This document shows positions 1-11,156 of a DNA stretch of 64,000 nucleotides, one piece after another (the first letter of the stretch is position 1; the number at the start of each line of letters is the position of its first letter). Below the pieces are notes generated by a model that saw only the letters and a list, made by a program, of their open reading frames with translations, was not told the origin of the DNA and ran no database searches. The position numbers and the translations under genes were made by a program. Source of the stretch: Brassica napus (taxonomy: Eukaryota; Streptophyta; Magnoliopsida; Brassicales; Brassicaceae); NCBI RefSeq assembly GCF_020379485.1, contig NC_063437.1, forward strand, positions 2,852,001 to 2,916,000, in the 5' to 3' direction.

Positions 1-199
1 CACTTCGGTAAAGGTCTACGCCAACATCGACTAATATAGCAAATAGGGCTTGTAGATGTAGATTTCCACGATGATGAAGCTTCTTTCTCCAAGGTATATC
101 GATTGTGTGTGCTAGATTGTTATCGGAAGACAATGTATGTAAAGAAAATGTGTAAATGTATTCACTTATTAGTATTACACACAACACACAAGTTTCTTC

Positions 200-1292
200 T
201 CAAAGAGAAGAAAAAATAGGCAAGCCAGGTATTGTAGCTCCGGAGTCGAGAATGTATGTGTTCCCTGAGACATAACGAGAAGATTCATGAATGAGATAGC
301 GAACCAACGAGGTAAGTCCCGGATCCACGGTCTGTTGCACCTTTAACGGGATAGTCCTCTCGGTCACGTTCTTAAGCCACTCTTTTTGCATAAGGCCTTG
401 CGTGATCTCTGACTTAAGAAGCCCCGGTGCGATTGAGTTCACTCTGATGTTGTATACACCTAACTCAATAGCCATCATCCTCGTCATGGTATCAACACCA
501 CCTTTGGAACAAGCATAGGCGACTCCACCGGGTAACAAACCTCGGTGGAGACCCGCGATAGACGATACGTTTATTACTGAGCCGCCGCGTTTTGCGTCAC
601 GCATTAGACTGCTGACGTATTTGGATACTAACCAAGGTCCGGTTAAGTTGGTTCTGAAGACTGTGTTCCACTCGTCTTCAGTCAGATCTAAACTCGTCTT
701 GACATTGCCTCTGATTCCAGCGTTGTTGATCAACACATCTATCTTTCCGAAGATGTCCCAAGCTTGTTTGACCGCTTTTTGAATGGTGGCTGCGTCTGAT
801 GAAACGTCTAGCTCGAGCGGTGCGGCTAATTGGATCCCGGTTGAACTTAAGCTGTTGATTTCAGAGCAAAGAGATTCGAGACGGTCGACACGGCGAGCTG
901 CTGCGATAATCTTACAGCCAGCTTTGCCCAGATCAAGACAGACTTCTCTTCCTATACCAGAAGAAGCTCCGGTCAGAAGAACCACTTTGTCTTTAAGCTC
1001 GCACCATGGCTCTAGTTGCTTCTCTCCCATTAAAAAGAAAACAAACAAATTTCTTATAAGAAAAGGCAGTAAATATATGAATGACTATTTCCATGAACTA
1101 TATATATGATGAAAAAGATAACCCAAATAATTCAAGATAACATGAGATCTTATCAAGTTATAGTATCAGTATGGGTATGTATTCAAAACCTTATCTTATA
1201 AATCTGCATTGAAAAGGAAAGAGTGTGAAGGGAGTAATGAAAAATGAGAGAGAGAAGATAATAGATCTCACCGTGGTTTGATGATTGCTCAT
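200..1292 (-). CDS. SDR-family NAD(P)-dependent oxidoreductase, copy 1
   Basis: Classical short-chain dehydrogenase/reductase, probably cytosolic; substrate unknown. Two coding exons: 1272-1292 (seven codons, MSNHQTT) and 200-1018, giving 279 aa. The Rossmann motif TGASSGIG lies near residue 25, NNAG near 107, and the catalytic set Asn (TNLTG), Ser (NVSSIAG) and YACSK follow in the usual order. Family length is about 280 aa, so the protein is complete. An ATG at 1030 gives a tidy longer exon 2 (MGEKQ...), but it looks intronic: the upstream exon with a GTGAG donor recurs in all three copies, and Arabidopsis relatives (At3g55290/At3g55310, from memory) begin MSNHQT then VLKQLEPW. This copy lost 12 bp at the exon 2 start (VLK missing), so its acceptor must be the AG at 1019-1020. 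Function beyond SDR is not inferable. Confidence 0.85.
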
Positions 1293-1370
1293 ATTACTCT
1301 CTCTGGTGTGTGTTTAGCGAAGAAGGAGAAGCCCATAACACATATTTAAAGCCCTTCTTCTCCGTTTTAA
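1293..1370 (-). promoter_or_regulatory. Conserved 5' leader of SDR copy 1
   Basis: The stretch just upstream of the first coding exon is shared with copies 2 and 3: a CT-rich leader, an AGAAGGAGAAG block (on the + strand) and CATAACACA, ending at a TTTAAA TATA-like site near 1350. Conservation among the paralogues, one of them dead, reflects common descent as much as function. Confidence 0.45.
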
Positions 1371-2517
1371 ATTAAAACGACAACTTAAGTTATTTAACGT
1401 GGCTATCAAGATCTGTAACTGATTTTGTGTACTTACCAAACTAATTAGGTTTTCTGAATCTATTATATCCAATTCATTTTTTTTTCCTGTCAACTATATT
1501 AGATCTGAATGCAAAAAATATTTGTTCTCACTCTTTTTTGGAAACAAGCTAAAATAGTAGTACTATAAATGACTTTTGTAATCACGAGTACCACATGGAC
1601 GCCGACATAATAATGAACATGATATAATAACCATAAAGAAACTATGGCTATGATATAATAATATAATATATATTATCAAGCAATTAGACGAAATTTCTCT
1701 TTTCCATTTTATCATACCACTCGCGATTGATATGATTATAGTAGAAAAATTTTCAGGTCAAAACTCAGTTTGTGGGATGTAAATGGACTTCGGCGGAATA
1801 AAAACGCACCGTGGTGGTGATCTATCTTTCGCTCTCTCGTTAACGGCTATTAAAATTAAATGAAGATTTTTAGCAAAAAAAAAAATTAATAAATGAAGAT
1901 GGTTATACTGTTTTGCTGACAAATCTGCGGAATGCTAACCTCTTGTGTTATGTCGTTGTTGTTTGTTCTCCTGTAATAAGTTGCTTGCAACATTGTGAAA
2001 AATTTCAAAAATGGTATAATATTAATATTTTATCAAAAAAAGAAAAAAAATCTGCGGAATGCTTTTTTTTGAACTGTTTTATGGCATTAAATTAAAATAG
2101 AGCAGCAAAAGTGATTACATAATCAACTTTAGAATAAAACCCGTAAGTATTGGAATCTGCGGAATGCTAACCTCTTTTAAAGTTTTTTGTTTTTTGTTTT
2201 TTGTAGTACTAATGACTTAGGGATGAAAAATAAATATCTGATTAAGAATGGTGATAAACAGTGATTTGTATTGCATTGTCTATTCTATATTTATATAATA
2301 ACAAATATAATAGAATTTATAAGTTATAGTTGTACAAACAATTGTATGTCATTCATTTGAGTAAATTGATCTAGATTTTAATGACCAAAACTATGATTTT
2401 CTTTCATATTTTTTTTTTTGTTCTTCTCAAACAAACAATATATGATTGATTATAATATATTATTAATATCATATACTATTTTATGTTAAAAGTATAATAT
2501 ACTATGTTACAATACTG
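1371..2517. other. AT-rich intergenic DNA
   Basis: No gene is seen. The first 100 bases match the region upstream of the SDR pseudogene (4580-4680), so they belong to the duplicated block. A run around 1580-1615 (GTAATCACGAGT, CATGGACG) is similar to 20566-20600 upstream of SDR copy 3. The phrase TCTGCGGAATGCTAACCTC occurs twice (1922, 2155) with a partial copy near 2048, a small local duplication. Confidence 0.5.
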
Positions 2518-2832
2518 GACAATTCTCTCAAATATTTTTATTTAAAGTTTTTGTCACAAAAATAACTATAAAACAATTAAAATAGTTCTTTTTTATTTTG
2601 AACATTTTAATATTTATTTTTTGTTTTTTTTTTTAATTTGAAACTCTATTTTCAAACTCTATTTTCAAAACTCCACCCCACTTTAACTTTAAACCCTAAG
2701 TCTAAAATAGTTAACCCTAGAATAAAAATTCATTTTTACAGTTTAATAAAATTTATTTGGTCATTTTCTTCATTGACAACTATATTTGTGACAAAAACTT
2801 AAAAATGTTTATCCGAGAAAATTTTTCTACAA
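2518..2832. mobile_element. Foldback MITE-like element
   Basis: The ends are inverted repeats: about 50 bases at 2518-2570 including AGTTTTTGTCACAAA pair with the reverse complement of 2775-2830. The centre has CCCTAAG and TTAACCCTAG, the same telomere-like phrase seen in the foldback at 22.5-23.3 kb. No coding capacity. Boundaries are approximate and no clear target duplication was found. Confidence 0.55.
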
Positions 2833-3091
2833 TATATATTTCTCTTATTCTTATATTTGTTCTTTTCACTTAATCCTCCCCCCCCCCTTTCTGTTGTTTG
2901 TTTTGATTTTCCTCACTTCTTTCTTTTGTTCTTTTTCACCCTCTTTTCTTCTTTCTTTTCCATCTATTTCTTAACGTATTTCTAGTTGTTTGGCTTTATT
3001 TTTTTTTTGTCCGCTTCCTCTCTTCATCCTCCACTTACGTCTTCTATTACGTTTCTTCTGCTTTATCGAAATTCTTTTATATAATATACTA
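2833..3091. other. Pyrimidine-rich tract
   Basis: About 200 bases on the + strand are nearly all C and T, including a run of C near 2878-2887. No gene is seen. It may be low-complexity filler between two MITEs. Confidence 0.5.
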
Positions 3092-3363
3092 TTCACTCCG
3101 TTTCTAAAAGATCTGTGTTTTAAAATTTTCACAATTTTTAATAAAACATATTAAAATTTAGCTATAAGTGCATAATTTTTTGTAATTTTATATTTCCTAT
3201 ATTTTAAAACTAATAAAATTTTAAGAAATGCAATTAATGTTCTTAAACTTCACAATTTCTCATTATTAATTAGTTGACAAAAATAACATTGAAAATATAA
3301 AATAGGTATCTTTTTGAAACAAAAGTTTTCTCTAGAATATAGATCTTTTAGGAACGGATGAAG
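3092..3363. mobile_element. Stowaway-like MITE
   Basis: Terminal inverted repeats of the CTCCGTTTC type (CTCCGTTTCTAAAAGAT left; reverse complement of ATCTTTTAGGAACGG right) bound 272 bp of AT-rich non-coding DNA. A TA dinucleotide sits on both sides (3090-3091, 3364-3365), the expected Stowaway/Mariner target duplication. Related to the element at 26789-27037. Confidence 0.7.
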
Positions 3364-3543
3364 TATATATTTATAATTGTAATAATAGAATAGATATTCG
3401 ATTTCATGTTAATATAAACAAGAATATCTTTGATAGTAATTGATTGGTCTATAATTTTATGAAGAGAAAGTATGTATGTGACGAAAATGTGAATGTATTC
3501 ACTTATTAGTACATATTAGTATTACACACACAAGATTTGAGAG

Positions 3544-4512
3544 TCAAAGAGAAGAAAAAATGGGCAAGCCAGGCACTGTAGCTCCGGAGTCAAGGATGTA
3601 TGTATTCCCGGAAACATATTGAGATACTCCTCTCGGTCACGTTCTTGAGCCACTCTTTGTGCATAAGACCTTGCGTGATCTCTGACTTGAGAAGCCCTGG
3701 TAGTACACACCTAACTCGATAGCCATTATCCTCGTCATGGTGTCAACACCGCCTTTGGAACAAGCATAAGCGACTCCACCGGGTACCGTACCGCGGTGGA
3801 GCCCGGCAATGGACGTCACGTTTATCACCGAGCCGCCGCGTTTAGCGTCACGCATTAAACTGCAGACATATTTGGATACTAACCGTGGTCCGGTTAAGTT
3901 GGTTCTGAAGCCTTTGTCCCACTCGTCTTCAGACAAATCCAAACTCGTCTTCACATTACCTCTGAATCTGTTGTTGATCAGTACATCTATCTTTCCAAAG
4001 ATGTCCCAGGCTTTTTTGACAGCTTTTAATTTTGAATGGTGGCTGCGTCTGATGAAACGTCTAGCTCGAGCGGTGCGGCTAATTTGATTCCGGTTGAACT
4101 TAAGCTGTTGATTTCAGAGCAAAGAGATTCGAGACGGTCGACACGGCGAGCTGCTGCGATAATCTTACAGCCAGCTTTGCCCAGATCAAGACAGACTTCT
4201 CTTCCTATACCTGAAGAAGCTCCTGTCAGAAGTACTACTTTGTCTTTAAGCTCACACCATGGCTCTAGTTGCTTCAACACCTGCTTCTCTCCCATTAAAA
4301 GAAAAAAATACAAATAAATCCAATTGTACTTCAGATTATAGAGACACAATACATCCAATTGTACTTCAGATTATAAAGACAAATAAATCCAATTGTACTT
4401 CAGAACATATGAAGGACGTGTACTTCAAAACCTTATCTGATATGTTTTTGCATAAAATTGGAAAGAGTGAAGGAGCGATAATAGATCTCACCCTTGTTTG
4501 ATGATTGCTCAT
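3544..4512 (-). pseudogene. SDR-family pseudogene, copy 2
   Basis: Degenerate copy of the flanking SDR genes. Exon 1 (4492-4512, MSNHQTR) and its GTGAG donor survive, and exon 2 would begin at 4280 with VLKQLEPW. Compared with copies 1 and 3 it has an insertion near 4025-4035 causing a frameshift, a small deletion near 3966, a deletion of about 23 bp near 3700, and loss of about 80 bp near 3625 that removes part of the C-terminal third. The TGASSGIG motif and the Tyr/Lys pair are still readable, in different frames. Upstream homology with copy 1 extends to about 4680, so this arose by DNA-level tandem duplication. Confidence 0.9.
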
Positions 4513-5640
4513 ATTACTTCGTCAGTGTGTACTGTGTGTTCTGCAGAAGCCCATAACACACCTGTTCTAGAGATATAATTCAAAACGACAACTTAACGTG
4601 GCTATCAAAATCTTTAACTAATTTTGTGTATTCACCAAACTAATTAGGTTTTCTGAATCTGTTATTATTGCATGCATATATCTATACGATTTTTTTTGTT
4701 AGGACTATTATTAGATCATGACTTATGAGATCCGATTCAAAAGATTTTTCTTTTCTCTATGTAAACAAACTAAAATAAACCTTAGTACTGAATAGGGTTC
4801 GACGGTCGTGAATCCGTTCAGTTTTGGCTCAAATCTATTCGGATATTGTTTTTTCAAGATTAGAAAATTAAGTCTCATTTAAATATTTAAATTTTAGGTT
4901 CGTCTTACGAATTTGGTTCAGGTTCGCATAACCATTACATTATGTAAACGTTTCAAAAATCCGAATATATTTAAAAATTATTAAAACTCTAAAATGAAAA
5001 TAATATAAAACATACACAATATATGACCAAATGCCAAAAATTGACATGAAAATTAGCTTGTTTTGGAAATTAGGATGGAGAATATGTGACTATTTAAAGA
5101 TAAATTTTGACTATATTTGGATAGTTACTTGTGATTATTTGCCGATAAATTTTGGATATTTTAAAGTATTATCGATATTCTGAAGATAATATATATACTG
5201 TAGTTTATAATTATGATTCAGATATTTTTAGAGTACCTGAAATATTTTGGTTTGATCGAGGTTAGTTTCAACTAATAATATCTAATTTTTGATCAATTCA
5301 AATATTTTACTAGTTTCAATTCAGGTTTCGTATCAATTTTTGGATTAGATTTGGTTTAGTTCTTCAGATTTAAATATTTTACAAAGCCTAGTAGTACAGC
5401 TACTTTGCACATGTTTTTAACAGAAAATATCAAAAATAAATTATTAAAAAATAATAAATATTTTAGTAAAAATAAATAAAATAAGAGATTGCAAAGCAGA
5501 TTTTTATTTCATAAAATGTGAGATATTGTTTGTATAAATATTGACCACTCATTAATATGCAACTGGTTTCTTTTTTTTTTTACAATTGGATTTAAAATTG
5601 GTTAAACTATTGGTAAGATTTAATCCGTATAAAATACCAC
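4513..5640. other. Intergenic region upstream of SDR pseudogene
   Basis: The first 170 bases match the upstream region of SDR copy 1. From about 4790 to 5400 the DNA is AT-rich with scattered GGTTCG/CGGATA phrases, a degenerate low-complexity type common in Brassica intergenic DNA. No gene is seen. Confidence 0.5.
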
Positions 5641-5670
5641 GAAATAGAAATTGGAACAAGATGAGAAAAA

Positions 5671-5691
5671 TATATATATATATATATATAT
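5671..5691. repeat. (AT)n microsatellite
   Basis: About ten AT dinucleotides in the region homologous to the 3' flank of RPL23A. The parental locus near 32835 lacks this expansion, so it grew after the duplication. Confidence 0.9.
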
Positions 5692-5817
5692 TCGAATTCA
5701 ACGATAAAGCAGAATAAAGAGAAACATAATATCTTTCTCTAGCAAAACTGAGACTCCAAAACAAGAATTCTGTTTTAACTCCAAAAGTAAACTGACAGAA
5801 CTCAGATGATAGTAGCT

Positions 5818-6348
5818 TTAGATAATTCCGTAACAAAGCATCATAATCAGGAGTCAATCTCACATAAGCCTTCTTCGTTTCATCAGGCCTGCAAACAAAG
5901 CATTTCACTCACCTCATCATCCATGTTTTATATTATAAACCCATCTCTCTATAAAGAAATTTTTGCTTTCAAGAATGTGTGTACCTAATGAGGGTATTGA
6001 ATTTCTTGGTCTGAATGTCATACATCTTCTTGACAGCATCTTTGATCTTCTTCTTGTCAGCACGAATGTCAACAATGAAAACCAAGGCCTTGTTGCCTTC
6101 GATCTTCTTCATTGCAGACTCTGTGGTGAGTGGGTACTTGAGGATTCCGGAGTGGTCCAACTTGTTCCTTGGAGTGGTACTGATGTGTGGGTATTTGGGG
6201 TCTCTAGCCTTTGTCAATGTCTTTGGCCTGTGGAATGTCACCTTCGTCCTGATCTTCTTCGCCTTCTTCTTAATGATTTTCCCTGATTTTACAGCTTTCA
6301 CAGCGTTCAAGGCCTTGGCCTTTGGGTCAGCCTTCTTAGTGACATCAA
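5818..6348 (-). pseudogene. Truncated RPL23A (uL23) pseudogene with introns
   Basis: Duplicate of the intact RPL23A gene at 32969-34212. Exon 2 (5985-6348) is 364 nt, the same length as in the intact gene, and still open; exon 3 (up to 5888) keeps its acceptor but an 8-bp deletion after TPDYDAL destroys the last residues and the stop, running the frame into the old 3' UTR. Exon 1 (ATG plus five codons) and the promoter are missing: similarity to the parental intron 1 fades near 6640. Introns are retained, so this is DNA-mediated duplication, not a processed pseudogene. Flanking similarity on the 3' side reaches about 5640. Confidence 0.9.
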
Positions 6349-6801
6349 CTGCAACAACAACAACAACAATGAGAAATGGAGATTTGAATCAAATTAAAAT
6401 TTGAGACCAAAAACTTGGGACATTTTTTTAACTACAGAAAACTCAATTATACATGTCTATAATTCAAAAATCAAACCATAAACCCAATGTGACTCACAAA
6501 GACAAGCAAAACTCATTTAAATGCAAATTATAGACGATTTTATTATCCATTTCAACAAAGATTTCTGCTAGTAACAGGATATATTCAACAGTTTACACAG
6601 CGCATTAAGCTTTCTCCCATTGCAAATCAATGTAAACGGTCCAATTAATACATTAATAATTTAATGTTTAGATGATGCAACAAACTTTATACTATGATAA
6701 TAATAATAAAGTATAATAACATAGCGAGTTTTGTTTATGATAAAAATAATAGATCTAACACACTTTACTCCTAGCGGGATTACGAACAATAATTTAAGTT
6801 A
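6349..6801. other. Remnant of RPL23A intron 1, then AT-rich DNA
   Basis: Bases up to about 6640 match the first intron of the intact RPL23A gene (33485 onwards), including AACTCAATTATACATG. Beyond that no gene is seen. Confidence 0.7.
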
Positions 6802-6809
6802 ATTTTTCA

Positions 6810-7514
6810 AGACTTATTCTTAGGTCCACCCCCTAAGTTCACCAACCAATAGGATTGTTTTATTTTATATTCGATATCTTTTAAAAAAAGAAACAAAATA
6901 TTGTCAAATTATATTATGTTTTTAAAATTAAAAAGTAAAAAAAAAGTAATAATTACAAAAAAAAAATATTTTACGTCGTCAGCATAACATTAAACCCTAA
7001 ACCCTAAATTCTAATCCCTAAACCCTTAATCCTAAACCCTAAACCCTTGAATAAACCCTAAACTCTAGGATAAATCCAAAACTCTAAATCAAAATCACTA
7101 TACACTAAAACATTCAAGCGTTTAGGGTTTAGGGTTTTAGTGTTTTTTATTTAGAGTTTAGGATTTATCCAAGGGTTTAGGGTTTTCCCAAGGGTTTAGG
7201 GTTTTCCCAAGGGTTTAGGGTTTACCCAAGGGTTTAGGATTTATCCAAGGGTTTCGGGTTTATCCAAGGGTTTAGGGTTTAGGATTTAGGGTTTAGGGAT
7301 TAGGATTTAGGGTTTAGTGTTTTGTTGAGAACATTAAAAATATATTTTTTTAATTCCTTTTTCTGTAACTATTATTTTTTTTTATTTTAAAAACATAATA
7401 TAATTTGAGAATATTTTGTTTCCTTTTTTAAAAGATATCGAATTTGAAATAATAAAATGCTATTGGTTGGTGAACCTAGAGGTTCACACTAGGGAGTGAA
7501 CCCAAGAATGACTC
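6810..7514. mobile_element. Foldback element with telomere-like core and 8-bp target duplication
   Basis: A 705-bp palindromic element. More than 100 bases at each end are inverted repeats (left begins AGACTTATTCTTAGG; right is the complement of CCAAGAATGACTC), including CACCAACCAATAG and GATATCTTTTAAAAAA. The two arms meet in degenerate telomere-type units: CCCTAAA on the left (about 6990-7100) and TTTAGGG on the right (about 7115-7315). ATTTTTCA flanks it exactly (6802-6809 and 7515-7522), an 8-bp duplication as made by hAT-type transposases. No coding capacity. Confidence 0.75.
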
Positions 7515-7574
7515 ATTTTTCATTAGTCATATCAGTAAATTTAGAGAACATTTTCCTACGTGGCATTGAGCACA

Positions 7575-10169
7575 TCTTATATATTAAAATAGAAGTCACA
7601 ACCTTGATTCATGTGTGATTTTTTTAAAAATGGACCTAATGGACCTATTCATAAAAATTCATACTACATTTTAATTCAGACTAATAATAAATATAATTTT
7701 TAAAATATTTTAATCTAATATCTTTTCATTTTAAATATAAATATATTTATTTTAAAATTCTAACAAATCTGTTTAAAAAGATTTTTACAAGATCTTCATT
7801 TTCTAAATTATATTTAAATATTTTCACTAATTTTGAAATTAGTTTAAAATATTATTATACATTAATATATTCAGTTATATAAAATGAAAAATAAAAAAAT
7901 CTATAATATTTTATTTATTATATAATCATAATCAATCATATTAAAATAAAATTATTATATTGAGCTAAATATAATAAAATTGTATTAAATTTATATATTT
8001 ATATATTTTATTTTCGTAATTATAAAATATTTATGTTCAAAAATAAAATATAATATGTTGGTAAGATGGGTTAACATTATCAAACTATATAATACATGTA
8101 TAAAAATTAACATGTATTTATTTAAAGTTAATAATATAAAATCTTTGTAACTACTTTAATCATAACTAAATTTCCACCCGCACAACCGTGCGGGTATATA
8201 TTTTCACATTTATATATATAGATATTTGTTTTACATAATTATTATATATTTTTAATGTTATTCACATATTTAAATGTTTGTATAATTATGCCAAATATAA
8301 TAATTTTATAGTTTTCATACTGTAAATTAAAATCATCACATATATATGTTGCTTATTAAATATTTTTCCTATTGAATTTGCATTTGATTGCTAAACTAAA
8401 TTTTTTAATGCATGAAACAACATATATGAAAACAATTTTGTATTTAATTTATTATAATCATGATCCGTAATTTAAATCGCTAGATCTTTTTAGTAATTTT
8501 TTAATGTTTATTAATTTTATATAATAAATTACTGTATATTAAAAAGTTTAAGATAAGTTAAATTTTTATACATGTGTTATCTAGTTTACTAATATTAACC
8601 CGTTCAACCAACATATTATATTTTTAGCATAAATATTTTATATTTATAAAAATAAAATATGTTAACTTATCAATTTAAAATAATTTTATAATGTTCAATA
8701 TAACATTTTTATTTTAAAATGATAGATATTATTATAAAATTGATAAAATAGGAAATAATTTTATTCTTTTAGTAATATTTCATTACTAATTACAAAACTA
8801 GTTGAAAATATTTATATTCAATTTATGACAATTAAGATCTTATTATAATCTTTTTCAAGAGATTTGTTAGAATTTTAATTTTTTTTTTTAAATTAAAAGA
8901 TATTATGATTAAAGTAGTTAAAATATTATATATATTAGCATTAGTGATATACATTTAATATAAAATTTAAATGATGGTCCAAATAAAAATATCACTCATC
9001 AAAAAATCATGATTTTTATTTTATTACAAAACAAATTTGAAAAAAATTAAAATAGAAATAAATATTTACTTCTAACAACATCTTTAAAAATTATTAGTAA
9101 ATGTATTTTTGAAATTAATTAATTTCATTTTATTTAAATTTTCGTATATAAACCAAAACTATATTCAATTTTAATTTCTAATTATATTTTATAATAATTT
9201 AAATTAAAACTAACTAATTTTTGAAAGTAAATTTAAAAAGATTCTAAGAAGATTTTAAAAAGATTTTGTTAGAACATTTTAAATATATTCATTTGTATTT
9301 CAAATAAAAAGATAAAGATATTAAAAGATATAATAATGAAATTATGTAAAATATGATTTTTTCTAGGAATGGTCCAAACTAAAAAAATCACACATGAAAA
9401 GAAGTCATGAATTCTGTTTTAATATATTAGATATATTTTCATCTTAAATATAATATATATTTATATATTATATTTTAAAAATTCTAATAAATCTGTGTAA
9501 AAATATTTAAACAATAACTTAATGTATTTTAAGTTATCGTTTAGAAATGAAAATAAATAAATTATATCCTATTCTATCTACTTTTATAGTCATGATCATG
9601 TTAAAATATAATTATTATACTAAAATAAATATGATAAAATTATATTCAATTGATAAATTTATTAATTTTATTTTCATAAATATAAACTATTTATTTAAAA
9701 TATAATATGATGATAGAACATCTTAAAATTAACAAACTATATAATACATGTCTAAAAATTAACATATCTTACACTTTTATATATAGAATAATAAATTATC
9801 TAAAATGAATAAGCATAAAAATATTGGTAAAAAAAATCAGAGGATTTTGAAATACGGGTCAGAATTTAGCATAAATTAAAAACAAAATATTTTTTAAATA
9901 TATTTTCTCATGAATATATTAATTTGCCTAATAACTAAATGCAAATACAGTAAAATAAATATATAATAAGAAGTGGCAAATACATAAGGTTTAAACAATT
10001 AATTAATTATAACATGTAAATTATAAAATTATTGTATTTAAAATAGTTATATAAAAATTTAAGTATATGATTAACATTAAAAATATATACCACTTATGTT
10101 CTAAAACAATAATTTATGTATAGAAAAGTGAAAACAAACACACGTGCGGTTGCACGTGTCAAAATCTAG
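7575..10169 (+). mobile_element. Non-autonomous Helitron (outer)
   Basis: Starts with TCTTATATATTAAAA after an A and ends with a GC-rich hairpin (ACACGTGCGGTTGCACGTGT), a short A-rich spacer and CTAG before a T at 10170. This is the standard Helitron structure: 5' TC, 3' hairpin plus CTRR, insertion between A and T, no target duplication. About 2.6 kb, very AT-rich, no helicase or Rep gene. A second Helitron of the same family, in opposite orientation, lies inside (8166-9431); without it the element is about 1.3 kb. Internal similarity between the segments after 7700 and after 9432 suggests further rearrangement. Confidence 0.7.
8166..9431 (-). mobile_element. Nested Helitron, reverse orientation
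   Basis: Read on the minus strand it begins TCTAATATATTAAAA at 9431, shares CATGTGTGATTTTTT with the outer element, and ends near 8166 in a perfect hairpin (CCCGCAC...GTGCGGG) followed by TTAG, one base off the CTAG consensus. Flanks are A (8165) and T (9432). Non-coding. Confidence 0.6.
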
Positions 10170-10802
10170 TTTGAGTCATTAATACATGTCATACAAGGTT
10201 TTGAAAATCGTACCGGTTTTGACCGGTTGACTCATTTAGCAAGTTGCGTCTGGTTCGTTTCAAAACCCGGATTTGATAAAAACAGGAAAACTTGGTTCAA
10301 AATCAGTGATCCGGGTAGACATTAAAACCTGGGTTTTGATACATTTTACTATTTCCACTCATTTTTTGGTCGCCATTTAGAGCCTAAATAGGCTAATCCT
10401 TGATATTGATAATAAGTTAAGAATATTTAGGCTCTAAAAGGTGACTAAAGGAATGAATAGGAATAATAAAAATTTTATCATTTTTTTACAATTTATATAA
10501 TTTACAAGGAATATTTGTTACCAGTAAATTTTTAATCATTGCTTACAATTTACACCATCTACAAATTACTACTTTTTTTAGAATGTAAAGAAAACGAAAT
10601 GTCATTGTCTAGATAACACAATTGAATAAGTTTGAGATATTTTATCATTTTCCAACAGATTTTTTATTTAATTTGTCATGTTTTCATTTAATTCATTATG
10701 TAATCATGATTTATTTATTATTTATCTGTTTTATGATATTCTTTCTAGATATTAGCCATTAGACAATTTGACCAGTCTAATGACACTGGTGGGAACATTC
10801 AA
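10170..10802. other. AT-rich intergenic DNA
   Basis: No gene is seen. A phrase around 10205-10330 (ACCGG, CCGGTT, CCGGGT) is degenerate low-complexity DNA. Confidence 0.4.
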
Positions 10803-11156
10803 CTTATGCGGACACAGATTCACTCGACGCGATCAGCCTTGCATTCGGAAGTAGAAGTACTGCGATCGGTGATGGAGAATATGCTTCAACATTCGACATG
10901 TCAGAGCTTTGGAACAGACTGTAAGGAGCTGATTACAATGATTAAGGAACCCCATGCTTAGCCAAGCTTTGGGACGGAACTAGAGCGGATAGAGACGCTG
11001 AAGATAAGTTTTCCGGACTTCAACATCACTCATGTACCATGAGCGCACAACCAGATTTCTGATTTTTTAGTTAAGACTGCTATAACTTTCCATAGGGAGT
11101 TACATTTTATTGATTGTTCTTTTCCGGTATGGTTACCCAGACCACCTCAAGTTTAA
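10803..11156 (+). pseudogene. RNase H-like domain fossil of a LINE-type element
   Basis: One frame of 118 codons reads as the C-terminal half of a plant RNase H-like (RVT_3) domain: the acidic SFGTDCKEL block, then HVP-AHNQISDFL ahead of the conserved end WLPRPPQV. Two in-frame stops (codons 52 and about 79) kill it; otherwise the frame is continuous. No reverse transcriptase is next to it, so it is an isolated fragment. Confidence 0.75.

Noticed and set aside
1019..1030. ATG at 1030 (and the equivalent at 14202) as the SDR start
   Set aside because: It lies in the inferred intron; an upstream coding exon with a donor is conserved in three copies and matches the remembered Arabidopsis N-terminus.
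5552..5817. Long C-terminal extension of the RPL23A duplicate
   Set aside because: It results from the 8-bp deletion reading into the former 3' UTR, including an (AT)n run; not a new protein.
6990..7315. True telomere or chromosome-fusion scar
   Set aside because: The units are degenerate, inverted around a centre and bounded by transposon-like termini with a target duplication.
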